The translations under genes and the position numbers were made by a program. Positions 20,871-28,889 of a stretch of DNA of 30,963 bases are shown piece after piece; position 1 is the first letter of the stretch, and each line of letters starts with the position of its first letter. The DNA comes from an uncultured Eubacteriales bacterium. Its GTDB lineage: Bacteria; Bacillota; Clostridia; Christensenellales; Aristaeellaceae. Below the pieces are notes generated by a model. That model searched no databases, was not told where the DNA came from, and was given only the letters and a program-made list of their open reading frames with translations. Where the stretch lies: NCBI GenBank assembly GCA_900542395.1, contig UQNM01000027.1, positions 1 through 30,963 of the forward strand, in the 5' to 3' direction.

Positions 20871-21221
20871 TCACCCCAGCTCCACCGGCCTCAAACCGGC
20901 TGAATATAATCTTGCGCAGGCTTCAAACATCGTGTACGGCGTTTTGAGCATCGGCAGATCGATCTCCCGCGCCAGCGCCAGCGCGTCGGCCAGCGGCTCC
21001 TTGCTGCGCACGAAGACCACGCACGGCACATCCAGCATTTCGCAGGTGCGCACGCATTGGCCGTTCACCAAGCCGGTGAGCAGCAGCGTATCTTCCGTCA
21101 CGCAGGCCAGCACGTCGCTCATCATGTCGGATGCGAAGGCCGTGCGAAGCGCCCGGCCGCCTTCCTCCTCGCAGCACAGCCATGTTGCGTCGAGCGTTTC
21201 GGCAATTTCCCGTATGGTCAT
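20871..21221 (-). CDS. DRTGG-domain protein 2
   Basis: ATG at 21221, ten bases after GGAGGA, is preferred to an upstream alternative at 21260 that has no ribosome site and overlaps the leader. The 116-residue protein (MTIREIAETLDATWLCCEEE, ASDMMSDVLAC, LLLTGLVNGQCVRTCEM, VPCVVFVRSK) is a paralogue-like match to the DRTGG protein at 18659-19006, lying on the other side of the sensory hydrogenase. It is the first gene of the unit. Two related modules flanking the hydrogenase suggest a paired or heteromeric ligand sensor. Confidence 0.75.
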   Translation of the reverse strand: MTIREIAETLDATWLCCEEEGGRALRTAFASDMMSDVLACVTEDTLLLTGLVNGQCVRTCEMLDVPCVVFVRSKEPLADALALAREIDLPMLKTPYTMFEACARLYSAGLRPVELG

Positions 21222-21279
21222 CGCGTTTTTTCCTCCTGCCGTGCTATGTAAAAAGTGCACAAGAACAAGTCATATGCTT

Positions 21280-21308
21280 ATTATACTTTATATTATACCA
21301 TCTGTCTA
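21280..21308 (-). promoter_or_regulatory. Promoter of the sensory-hydrogenase unit
   Basis: On the minus strand TAGACA (21308-21303), a 17-nt spacer, and perfect TATAAT (21285-21280). A second TATAAT (21297-21292) lies within the spacer. The first gene starts at 21221, leaving a leader of about 50 nt with AGGAGG. Confidence 0.65.
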
Positions 21309-21534
21309 CGGCTTTCACAAAGAATTATTTTTGTCAATCCTGCAACAATTCGGGGCTGTAATTGTGAAACGGACGTGTGGAAACAGTTGTTTTGATGAAG
21401 TTCAGGAGGCCGTAAACGGCTTGATATACGATTTGAGCCGAATTCCGGATTCGCCCATCGACTGTCCCCGTCAAAAACCGGCCGTTCGCCGCAAAAACAT
21501 CTCTGTTTTTTATACAATTTATACCCGTCACGCC

Positions 21535-21563
21535 TTTACAGCGTTCTTTTTTTGTGTTATTCT
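21535..21563 (+). promoter_or_regulatory. Promoter of the tetR-foldase-surface protein operon
   Basis: TTTACA (21535-21540), exactly 17 nt, and TATTCT (21558-21563). The start site near 21570 falls inside the dyad at 21569-21589. Confidence 0.55.
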
Positions 21564-21568
21564 TTGAT

Positions 21569-21589
21569 AGAACGAACGGTTGGTCAATC
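21569..21589 (+). promoter_or_regulatory. Possible TetR autoregulatory operator
   Basis: AGAACGAACGGTTGGTCAATC is an imperfect dyad (5 of 8 positions match between GAACGAAC and the complement of GGTTGGTC). It overlaps the predicted transcription start of the tetR gene, the usual site for TetR-family self-repression. Weak by symmetry, good by position. Confidence 0.3.
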
Positions 21590-21625
21590 AATAAGGACGA
21601 TCAGCCAAATAAACGCGAGGACGAT

Positions 21626-22216
21626 ATGAGAGAACGAGACGAACAAGCCTTTCAGCGAAAAAAGGCGGAAATTATGGAGGCCTGCTTCAACTGCTACGCG
21701 GAAAACGGCCTGACCGGAACGGGAATTCAGGCGCTGGCGGACGCATGCGGCCTGTCCAAGGCCAGCCTGTATACCTATTTCGACACGCTGGACGATCTGA
21801 TCGTGCAATCCACCGCCTACTGCATGAGCAAGGTGGAGGACGATTTCATGCAGCTCTCCCCCACCAGCCCGCAGGATATTCAGCGGTTCATCGACGAGGT
21901 GCCCTATTGGACGGCAAAGCGCCACGGCAAAAAATACCGGCTGATGTATCAGGTCTACACGCACCCCAAATACATCGAGCACGGCAAGCGTTTTTTTGCC
22001 GGAGTGACCGAACGCTATTCCGCGTATGCCCGGCAGATGGAGCCGCATCTCGGCATCCCCTGCAAGGTGCTCACGCCCCTGATCTTCATCTTTGTCCGCG
22101 CGGCGGTGCATTACGCGCTGTTTGAGGACGAGTATTATTTGAAAAGCCAGATGGACGTTTTGAAACTGAGCGTTTCGCTGCTCATCAAACAATATCAGAA
22201 AGAAGGACAGCCATGA
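21626..22216 (+). CDS. TetR/AcrR-family transcriptional regulator
   Basis: The ATG at 21626 follows GCGAGGA; earlier in-frame starts lie within the promoter. The 196-residue protein has a typical N-terminal helix-turn-helix (about 20-60: IMEACFNCYAENGLTGTGI, LADACGLSKASLYTYFDTLDDLI) and a helical ligand-binding/dimer domain. It overlaps the foldase gene by 4 nt (ATGA) and heads a three-gene operon, so it most likely controls its own promoter and with it the surface protein. The ligand is unknown. Confidence 0.9.
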   Translation: MRERDEQAFQRKKAEIMEACFNCYAENGLTGTGIQALADACGLSKASLYTYFDTLDDLIVQSTAYCMSKVEDDFMQLSPTSPQDIQRFIDEVPYWTAKRHGKKYRLMYQVYTHPKYIEHGKRFFAGVTERYSAYARQMEPHLGIPCKVLTPLIFIFVRAAVHYALFEDEYYLKSQMDVLKLSVSLLIKQYQKEGQP

Positions 22217-23310
22217 AAAAACGAGGATGGATCGCGCTATTGTGCGGCCTGCTGGCGGTTTGCCCCGCGCTGGCGGAGCAGACCGACGGGGTTGTGCGGG
22301 TCGGCGAGGTGATCTACGACGTGCAGACGGTGCAAAACGCCCTGAACGCCGGTTACCAGCTCTATGAATCTTCGGGCATCAGCCTGAGTGCCGCCCAAAA
22401 GCAGCAGTTGGCCGACAGCGTGCTGGAGCGCTTTGTGGGGCTGGGCGTGCTGGAAAATCAGCTTCGCAGGGAAGGGCAGGCGGAGATCGACGAGCCGACC
22501 CGGCAGGCGCTGGACGAGCAGGCGCGTCAGGCCTACGAGGCGGCCTGGCAGCAGATGGCCGAGGCGATTCGGTCGGGAACGCCCAACGCGACCGACGAGC
22601 AGATCAGCGCCTTTCTGACCCATATGGGCTACACGCTGGACGCATACCGGCAGGAGGCGGAGCTGACGCTGAAAAACCAGCGGCTCATCGCCCTGTACTG
22701 CGGGGATATCTCCGTGACCGATCAGGAGGTGCAGGATTACTACGAGCAGCAATATGTATCCGTCTATCGGGCGCGCTATGAAGACGACATCCCCCTGTTC
22801 GAGCAGGAAGTTCTCCTGAGCGGCGGGCAGACCTATTACATCCCGGAGGGCTACCGGCGGATCAAGCACATCGTGATGGCGCTGCCGGACGCGGACGCCG
22901 CGTCGGCGCAGATCGCCGCCATCTATCAGGCGCTGGACGCGGGCGAGAGCTTTGAAAGCCAGATGCAGCGCTATTCCTACGATACCTCCGTTCCGCCCGA
23001 GGACGCGGGATATCTGCTGCACGCCGATTCCCAGCTGTGGGACGAAGCGTTTCTCAGCGCGGCGCTGGCGCTTGAAAAGCCGGGGGACGTATCGGAGCCG
23101 GTGGTCACATCGGCAGGCGTTCACATCATCCTGTACGCGGCGGACGAACCGGCCGGCCCGCTGGCGCTGACGGACGAGCAGCACGACCTGCTGACGCAGG
23201 CGGCGCTGACGGACAAACAAACCCGCCGACTGGAGGAGCTGGTCAGCCAGTGGCGCGAAGCATACGACATTGAAACCCATCCGGAATGGCTGACGTTTTA
23301 CGACGAATAG
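22213..23310 (+). CDS. Secreted parvulin-type peptidyl-prolyl isomerase (SurA/PrsA-like foldase)
   Basis: The 365-residue protein has a type I signal peptide (MKKRGWIALLCGLLAVCPALA, cleavage near 21; no proper lipobox, unlike PrsA), a SurA-like helical N-domain (about 25-160, including TDEQISAFLTHMGYTLDAYR) and a PPIC rotamase domain (about 215-313: RIKHIVMALPDADAAS, PEDAGYLLHADSQLWDEAFLSAAL, GDVSEPVVTSAGVHIILY). It should act outside the membrane to fold exported proteins. It overlaps tetR by 4 nt, and the surface protein follows after 11 nt, so its likely client is that protein. Confidence 0.88.
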   Translation: MKKRGWIALLCGLLAVCPALAEQTDGVVRVGEVIYDVQTVQNALNAGYQLYESSGISLSAAQKQQLADSVLERFVGLGVLENQLRREGQAEIDEPTRQALDEQARQAYEAAWQQMAEAIRSGTPNATDEQISAFLTHMGYTLDAYRQEAELTLKNQRLIALYCGDISVTDQEVQDYYEQQYVSVYRARYEDDIPLFEQEVLLSGGQTYYIPEGYRRIKHIVMALPDADAASAQIAAIYQALDAGESFESQMQRYSYDTSVPPEDAGYLLHADSQLWDEAFLSAALALEKPGDVSEPVVTSAGVHIILYAADEPAGPLALTDEQHDLLTQAALTDKQTRRLEELVSQWREAYDIETHPEWLTFYDE

Positions 23311-23321
23311 GAGGTTTCCTT

Positions 23322-26300
23322 ATGATGAAACGGCTGCTCTCCCTTCTGCTGACGCTGGCAATCCTGCTGGGCGCGATGCCCGGTTTGGCGGAAACGGCTG
23401 TGCCCGTCCTGCGCTCCGCCGAAATCGCCTCGCTGAAAACGCTGGCGGGCGACGCTCAGGCCGGAGCCACGTGGCACGAGGGCATGAACCCCTCCGCCTC
23501 GATGAACGCGCTGCAAATGTGGCAGTGGACCGACTGGTTTCTCTCGGAAAAGCTGCGCAGCCTGCTCGGCTCGGCGCAGGATTACATTCAGTTGGCCTCC
23601 GGCCTGCCCGGCAGCAGCGTCCAAGCCGATGTCAGTGCTTTGGAATGGGAACTGCGCGCGCTGGAAGATCAGCTTACCTATTATGAAGATCAGCTTTCGG
23701 ACGGGCGAATGGCGATTCTCAACGGCATCCGCCTCTATCAGGACGTCAGCGCCTCCGCCTATGACCGCGCCCGCGCCTATGACCGCATGATGGAGGCCAA
23801 GGAAGAGATTCGGCAGGCCATCAAGACCATCAGCGCCAACTACGCCGACTATACCGCGCTGGTCGCCCGGTGCAACGAAAGCATGCTGGCCGCGCCCATC
23901 AACGAAAGCATGCTGTTCGCGCAGACGAACAGCGTCACCGGTTTAATGGACAAGGCCCGCACTTTGGAAATCTCGGAAAACGCGGCCGACGCGATTGATT
24001 TTGACGTGACCGTTATTTCCACCAAGCAGATCTGCATCGCGGTATATGATTCGGATAAAAATCCCCTGTCCGGCGCACTGGTGCATCTGGTCAACAACAA
24101 GGATTCCAAGCGCACCAAGGACGCGGTCACCAATTCCGACGGCCGGGCGGTGTTTTGGGTATCCGATCTGGGCGCGGATGAAAAGACGGATATGAAGCTG
24201 GGTCTGCGCGTCACCGCGAACGGCTACCAGACCCACGAAATTCAAACCGTCAAAATCCGCGGCGGCGAATCCGTCTCCGTCCATTTGAAGAAGGACGATC
24301 AGACCCCGTATCTGGTCATGGCCTGCTTCAACGGCCGGGATATTCTAAACGAGGAAAGTTCCTTTTACTATTCCAAAAAGAACAACCTCAAACACACCTT
24401 TTCCGTCAAGCTTTCCTGCGCCGGCAGCGGCGAATTGGAGATGCGCTACCCCACCGACGCGGCGGGCACGGCGTTCCAATCCGTCAAGCAGACGTTTACC
24501 GCGGCCGACAGCGACAAGAAGGTGTTCACCTTCGAGAAAGAATGGCTGCGCATCCTGCATCCGGAAGCCAAGGTTTCCTTCAAGCTCACAACAAGTGGGC
24601 AGGAATACACCTTCGATACCCGTCTCAAAATCGAAAAGCCCGTCGTGGATGAGCCCTTCTTCGACCACAGCGCGCTGTTCTCCTTCACCAGCGGCTCGGG
24701 CGGTTTTGGCTTTACCATTCCGGGCGATGTTCCCTTTATCAGCGGAAGCACGCTTTCCCTTTCCATCCCCGGCAACTATCCCACGCTCATGATTCTGCCC
24801 TCCGGCATGGGCATGTTCTCCTGGGGCTACGACTTCGCCCCGGAGAAAGCGACCTGGAAGACCGACGACACGCAGGATCAGGAGCGGGCGATCAAGGCGT
24901 TTGACAAGCAGTCTGCCGCGGATAAGCTGCTGGCGGCGGCCGGCGTATACCGCAACGTCAACACCACCACCACCCCCAAGCTGCTGGGCGATTACGGCGT
25001 GCATATCACGCCCTTTGCGGCCATGCAGGGACTGTATCGCCGCAGCGACCAATCCCTCGAGCTGCGCGGAAACGGCGGCGCGACGTTTGCCTTTGAGGCG
25101 GGCTTCACCCAAACCTTCACCATCGGCCCCGTGCCCTTCTTTGCCGGAATCGATTTCAGCATGGGCGCCAGCTTCGGCGTCGGCATCAGCCTGAACATGA
25201 AAGCCGAAATCGAAAACGGGCTTCTGAAGGTCAAGGAAGGCCCTGTCATCGGCTATGACAGCGGCATGACCATCAGCTTCCGGCTGGAGCTGGGCGGAAC
25301 CATCGGCTTGGGGTTGAAGGATGTGCTCTCCGTGTCGCTCCGCGGCTACGGCTACATCAACCCCATCATCCACCTCACCACGCCGCAGGTTTCTGCCGAG
25401 GCTCGAATCGGCATCGGCCTCAGCGTGACCCTGCGCGCCCTGTTCCTAAAATGGAGCACCACCCTGTGGGAGGGCAACCTCCCGCTGAGTTCGTCCGATT
25501 CGATAGCGTTGACGGCTTCCGGCGAATCGACGACAAGCTCGTCGTGGCGGGATAACGACGGCGCGGAAGATCCCTTGCCGGCCGCCGCCAATGGCGTAGT
25601 AAAGGCAGCAGGCGCCAGCGGGGTGGAGCCCGTCACGACGCAAAAGCTGTTTGACCGAATCGACTGTTCCGCGGGCGACTTCCAGTATGTCGTGGTGGAC
25701 GGCGACACCTATCTGTTCTGGATTCAGCCCGGCACGGGCCCGAACGACTGGGAGCGGGTCAACTGGTATAACCTGAAGACGACCGAGCGCGGGCAGGTGA
25801 CATGGACAGGCAACTCCGCTAATCGCGACAACACGAAAGCAAAATATCAGGACTGGTTTGTCGATTACGACTTTACCGTGGAACCGAGCCGGGATATTCA
25901 AGGGAATTCCAGCCATTTCTGCGCCCTGACCATCTTGAGCGGCAGGTTTACAAAGCCCACCTCCGAAGACAAGGTCAACCCACCGCAGGAAGCCTGCGCC
26001 GCGTCGGTGCTGATGCAAAAGCAGGACGACGGCAAACTGAAAGTGGTGTATTATCGGGAAGAAACTGGCAACTTCACCCAATACAGCTATCCCACCATGC
26101 CGGAAGTGTTTTTAACCGCAACGAGCAACAAGTTGAGCTCCGTGTTCATGGTCAACACCTATGTCTGCTCTGATGAAAAAAAAGTCAGAGGGCTGGTCGT
26201 CAGCGGAAATGATAAGGCAGCGGATTTCAGTTGCGCTGCGCTGCAATCCTACCTCTTTGAAAACGGGAAGGAGATCGCCCGTTACCACGTGGGCGAGCCG

Positions 26301-28202
26301 ACGGCTGTTTCCGCAGGCGCGCCGGAAGAAGATAAGATGAACTTCTATGTTCTGGGCACAAACGGCGTGCTCGCCCGGATTCGCAAGAACAATCGGCAGG
26401 AGCTGGCCAAGGGCGACATCGTCAATTTCAAAGTGGTGACCCGCATCAACGGCGTTGACGACAAGGATACCCTGTTCTATCTGGACAGGGTGAAGACGGA
26501 CGAGGGCGGGTTCATCCACCGGCTGAAAGGCGTCACGCTGTCGCCCCAAAGCCCGGAAAAACCCGTGACCGTGACCGATTACGACATAGAGGTCAACGCG
26601 GATCGCTTTGACACCGTCAAGTTCGGCGGCGGCATCTATCTGTACTGGACGGAGTGCTCGACCCCTAAGGCTGGTTCCGACCCCAAATATAAATACAAAG
26701 AAGAATATCTGGTGCGCTGCGTGCGCTACGATCCGGATACCGATACCATCTGCGATCCCTTTACGCTGGTGCAGCTCGGCGAAAGCCCCTCCAGCGTCAA
26801 GCTGCAGGATTCGGGCGCGGGCTACTACGCGGTGGATTTGGGCAACCAAAACGGCTCCTACCTGCGCCAGTCCCTGACCAAGTTCACCTATCAGCTGGTG
26901 ATGTCGGCTGAATTGCAGGCCGCCGTGCCCAACGACCCCTGCGTGTGCGCCGGGGATTACATCGACCTGATTCTTTCTGTGCGCAATACCGGCAACCTGC
27001 CGCTCTCCGGGCTGAACGTGGCGGTGAAGAAGGGCAGCCAAGTCATTCAAACCCTGCATATCAACTGCGCCCAGCCGCAGGAAAGCACCAATGAGTTCCT
27101 CGCCGCCGATGGAAACCTTGCGGCGGAGCAGAAGGGCGTGTACACCATCCGCCGGGTGGACGGCATGTATGACGCGCTGAACGGCGAGAGCTGGAACATC
27201 ACCAGCACCAACAGCAACGGCGTAACCACCCAGCGCAACGTGCGCACCACCCTGCTGATGCCGGGCGATACCCAGAGCTATAAGGCCAAGCTGCTGATTC
27301 CCGCCGATTGGGACGGCAATGTCAATTTGACGGCGGAAATCGTTCAGACGGTGGGCGCGAAGCAATTCGGCGCGCTGCTGACGGAAAACGGCCGCCCGCT
27401 CTCCAACGCCCTCGCCCTGACCGCAGACGCGGCGAACGACGATCCGGTGTTGATGCGCCTGACTTCGGAGATGGCGCACAAGATTGTGAATACCAATTCC
27501 CACGACCTGATGCTGAGCGCCCAGCTCTTTAACCGGGAAAGCGAAACCTATGTGCGCGTCAGCATTTTGAACCGAAGCGGCAACACCGACTCCCGCGTAG
27601 TGCCCACCCTCACATCCTCCTATAATGGACAGACCCTGTTCAGCCACACCTTCCGAAACGCCATGGAGGACGACTACGGCTATTCTATGGATATTCCGCT
27701 CCAAACGCTGACCGCAGGCCGCCGTCTGGACGAGCTGGATCTGAACGTGAGTTCCAGAGCAAACTACGAGGAATTCGCGGATGCGGATAACCACGTTCGC
27801 CTCTTTCTGTTCCCCAAGCTGTACATCGCCCAGCAGCCCGAAAGCCTGAATCTGGTTGAAAAGCAGGATGCGCTGTTTGTCGCCGCGGCCGCCGGCGGAG
27901 AGCGGCCGTACCGATATCAGTGGCAGAAGCTGAACGCCAAAGGGCGATGGGTGGATCTGCCCGGCGCGAACCAGAACAGCTACCAGCTCGCCAAGGTCAC
28001 GCTGGCGCAAAGCGGGCTGACCCTGCGCTGCGTGGTCACGGATGAAGCGGGCGACAGCGTGACCTCCAATTCCGCCGTGCTGTCTGTGTTCTCGCTGCCC
28101 CAAACTGGCGACAGAACGCAGCCCGCGCTGTGGATGCTTCTGGCGGTCGCCTCCGCCGCCCTGATCGCGCTGCTCTGCTTCCGGCGCAGGAAGGACGACT
28201 GA
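23322..28202 (+). CDS. Large LPQTG cell-wall-anchored surface protein
   Basis: The ATG at 23322 follows AGGAGG by seven bases (a second ATG is adjacent). The 1,626-residue protein has a signal peptide (about 1-22, MMKRLLSLLLTLAILLGAMPGLAE) and a sortase signal LPQTG at 1592-1596, followed by a hydrophobic segment and RRRKDD, so it is linked to peptidoglycan. In between I see a helical region (about 90-210), a Cna-B/carboxypeptidase-regulatory-like repeat (about 227-325: AVYDSDKNPLSGALVHLVNN, GYQTHEI), a long Gly-rich beta segment (about 460-720) of alternating hydrophobic strands, a large region of unknown fold (about 770-1190), a CARDB-like domain (about 1205-1240) and a C-terminal Ig-like domain (about 1505-1590, YRYQWQK..G.W..LPGA). 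No enzyme motif was found. An adhesin or structural role is inferred. It is in one operon with a foldase and TetR regulator. Confidence 0.88.
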   Translation: MMKRLLSLLLTLAILLGAMPGLAETAVPVLRSAEIASLKTLAGDAQAGATWHEGMNPSASMNALQMWQWTDWFLSEKLRSLLGSAQDYIQLASGLPGSSVQADVSALEWELRALEDQLTYYEDQLSDGRMAILNGIRLYQDVSASAYDRARAYDRMMEAKEEIRQAIKTISANYADYTALVARCNESMLAAPINESMLFAQTNSVTGLMDKARTLEISENAADAIDFDVTVISTKQICIAVYDSDKNPLSGALVHLVNNKDSKRTKDAVTNSDGRAVFWVSDLGADEKTDMKLGLRVTANGYQTHEIQTVKIRGGESVSVHLKKDDQTPYLVMACFNGRDILNEESSFYYSKKNNLKHTFSVKLSCAGSGELEMRYPTDAAGTAFQSVKQTFTAADSDKKVFTFEKEWLRILHPEAKVSFKLTTSGQEYTFDTRLKIEKPVVDEPFFDHSALFSFTSGSGGFGFTIPGDVPFISGSTLSLSIPGNYPTLMILPSGMGMFSWGYDFAPEKATWKTDDTQDQERAIKAFDKQSAADKLLAAAGVYRNVNTTTTPKLLGDYGVHITPFAAMQGLYRRSDQSLELRGNGGATFAFEAGFTQTFTIGPVPFFAGIDFSMGASFGVGISLNMKAEIENGLLKVKEGPVIGYDSGMTISFRLELGGTIGLGLKDVLSVSLRGYGYINPIIHLTTPQVSAEARIGIGLSVTLRALFLKWSTTLWEGNLPLSSSDSIALTASGESTTSSSWRDNDGAEDPLPAAANGVVKAAGASGVEPVTTQKLFDRIDCSAGDFQYVVVDGDTYLFWIQPGTGPNDWERVNWYNLKTTERGQVTWTGNSANRDNTKAKYQDWFVDYDFTVEPSRDIQGNSSHFCALTILSGRFTKPTSEDKVNPPQEACAASVLMQKQDDGKLKVVYYREETGNFTQYSYPTMPEVFLTATSNKLSSVFMVNTYVCSDEKKVRGLVVSGNDKAADFSCAALQSYLFENGKEIARYHVGEPTAVSAGAPEEDKMNFYVLGTNGVLARIRKNNRQELAKGDIVNFKVVTRINGVDDKDTLFYLDRVKTDEGGFIHRLKGVTLSPQSPEKPVTVTDYDIEVNADRFDTVKFGGGIYLYWTECSTPKAGSDPKYKYKEEYLVRCVRYDPDTDTICDPFTLVQLGESPSSVKLQDSGAGYYAVDLGNQNGSYLRQSLTKFTYQLVMSAELQAAVPNDPCVCAGDYIDLILSVRNTGNLPLSGLNVAVKKGSQVIQTLHINCAQPQESTNEFLAADGNLAAEQKGVYTIRRVDGMYDALNGESWNITSTNSNGVTTQRNVRTTLLMPGDTQSYKAKLLIPADWDGNVNLTAEIVQTVGAKQFGALLTENGRPLSNALALTADAANDDPVLMRLTSEMAHKIVNTNSHDLMLSAQLFNRESETYVRVSILNRSGNTDSRVVPTLTSSYNGQTLFSHTFRNAMEDDYGYSMDIPLQTLTAGRRLDELDLNVSSRANYEEFADADNHVRLFLFPKLYIAQQPESLNLVEKQDALFVAAAAGGERPYRYQWQKLNAKGRWVDLPGANQNSYQLAKVTLAQSGLTLRCVVTDEAGDSVTSNSAVLSVFSLPQTGDRTQPALWMLLAVASAALIALLCFRRRKDD

Positions 28203-28259
28203 TTCCTGCTTCCCGCCGCGCGTGTTCCGTGTCACGTTTCAAAATCACTCGAATATGCC

Positions 28260-28295
28260 AAAAGCCGTCCGCTGTATAAAACGGGCGGCTTTTTT
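28260..28295 (+). terminator. Terminator of the surface-protein operon
   Basis: AAAAGCCGTCCG (28260-28271) pairs with CGGGCGGCTTTT with one wobble around a 10-nt loop, and a T6 run follows at 28290-28295. It is a textbook Rho-independent terminator 58 nt after the stop codon. Confidence 0.88.
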
Positions 28296-28517
28296 CGTGG
28301 ATCATAGGGGCACGCCCGCCGAATGTGCGCTGGATTTCGGGTTGCGGAATCCGGCAACGTCCTACTCTCCCAGCCCGGGAATCGCAATAGTCGCGCTGTG
28401 CGCTCCTTTGCAATTCCAGCCTTCATCTCGCTGAATCGCCCGCAGGGCGCGCTCGATTTCGACTCCAAGTACAATGTCGCACATTGGTCGGGATAATCTG
28501 GAAAACAAAACTTTCCG
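28296..28517. other. Spacer between convergent terminators, with a 5S relic
   Basis: There are 222 bases without a gene between the surface-protein terminator and the rRNA terminator. The only recognisable content is the 28-bp copy of the 5S 3' end listed separately. Confidence 0.6.
28346..28373 (-). pseudogene. 5S rRNA 3'-end relic
   Basis: A 28-bp segment is identical to the 3' end of the intact 5S gene plus four bases beyond it (28567-28594): on the minus strand CTGGGAGAGTAGGACGTTGC and onward to GGATTCC. The rest of a 5S gene is missing upstream of it. On the minus strand it forms a small GTTGC/GCAAC hairpin. It is most simply the remains of a second 5S gene or of a recombination between rRNA operon ends. 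Confidence 0.7.
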
Positions 28518-28571
28518 ATTCCATGAAAAGAAAGACCCACCCTCACGGGCAGGTCTTTCTTTTCATGGAAT
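28518..28571 (-). terminator. rRNA operon terminator
   Basis: A perfect 20-bp inverted repeat (28518-28537 and 28552-28571), with arm ATTCCATGAAAAGAAAGACC, around a loop that can extend pairing (CCC/GGG). On the minus strand the 3' arm ends in TCTTTCTTTTC. The stem begins at the last base of 5S rRNA. Confidence 0.85.
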
Positions 28572-28686
28572 CCGGCAACGTCCTACTCTCCCAGGTCGTC
28601 TCCAACCAAGTACCATCGGCGCTGAAAGGCTTAACTTCTGTGTTCGGTATGGGAACAGGTGGATCCCTTTCGCCATTGTCACCGGA
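28571..28686 (-). rRNA. rrf: 5S ribosomal RNA
   Basis: The minus strand reads TCCGGTGACAATGGCGAAAG, then the conserved ACCTGTTCCCATACCGAACA, AGAAGTTAAGCC, and ends GTAGGACGTTGCCGGA. The ends pair (TCCGG/CCGGA) to form helix I. About 116 nt, as expected. It lies about 200 nt downstream of 23S rRNA. Confidence 0.95.
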
Positions 28687-28889
28687 AAACTGTGAAGGGT
28701 TTGTGCAGTCCTTCGTCTTCTTGGTTTCCGCTCCGTCACTTCATAACCGGAGCTTCCATCTTGGAGACTTTCCGCACATCTCGCGCTTCATCTTCTATTG
28801 CGCGTACCCTGAAAACCGCACATCCAGATTGCTTACATCTCGCATAACCAGTTTCCAATTTTCCCTTTGGTCTCAACTCAATTCTCTTA
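28687..28889 (-). other. 23S-5S intergenic spacer
   Basis: Two hundred bases of transcribed spacer; no tRNA gene is seen. It includes the stretch GTGCGGTTTTCAGGGTAC (minus strand), similar to processing-stem regions in Clostridia rRNA operons. Confidence 0.6.

Larger units (their letters stand above)
21222..21625. other. Divergent intergenic region between hydrogenase locus and tetR operon
   Basis: There is no clear gene. It contains the minus-strand promoter (21280-21308), the plus-strand promoter (21535-21563) and a possible TetR operator. Between about 21340 and 21520 a minus-strand frame ends in a segment that resembles protein (YQAVYGLLNFIKTTV), but lacks a ribosome site and homology I can name; it may be a gene relic or chance. 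Confidence 0.5.

Noticed and set aside
21261..21310. A Rex (TTGTTAA-type) operator in the hydrogenase promoters
   Set aside because: No matching inverted repeat was found near either hydrogenase promoter.
26112..28235. A 707-codon minus-strand frame opposite the surface protein
   Set aside because: It extends through the end of the surface-protein gene and has no start signal or domain.
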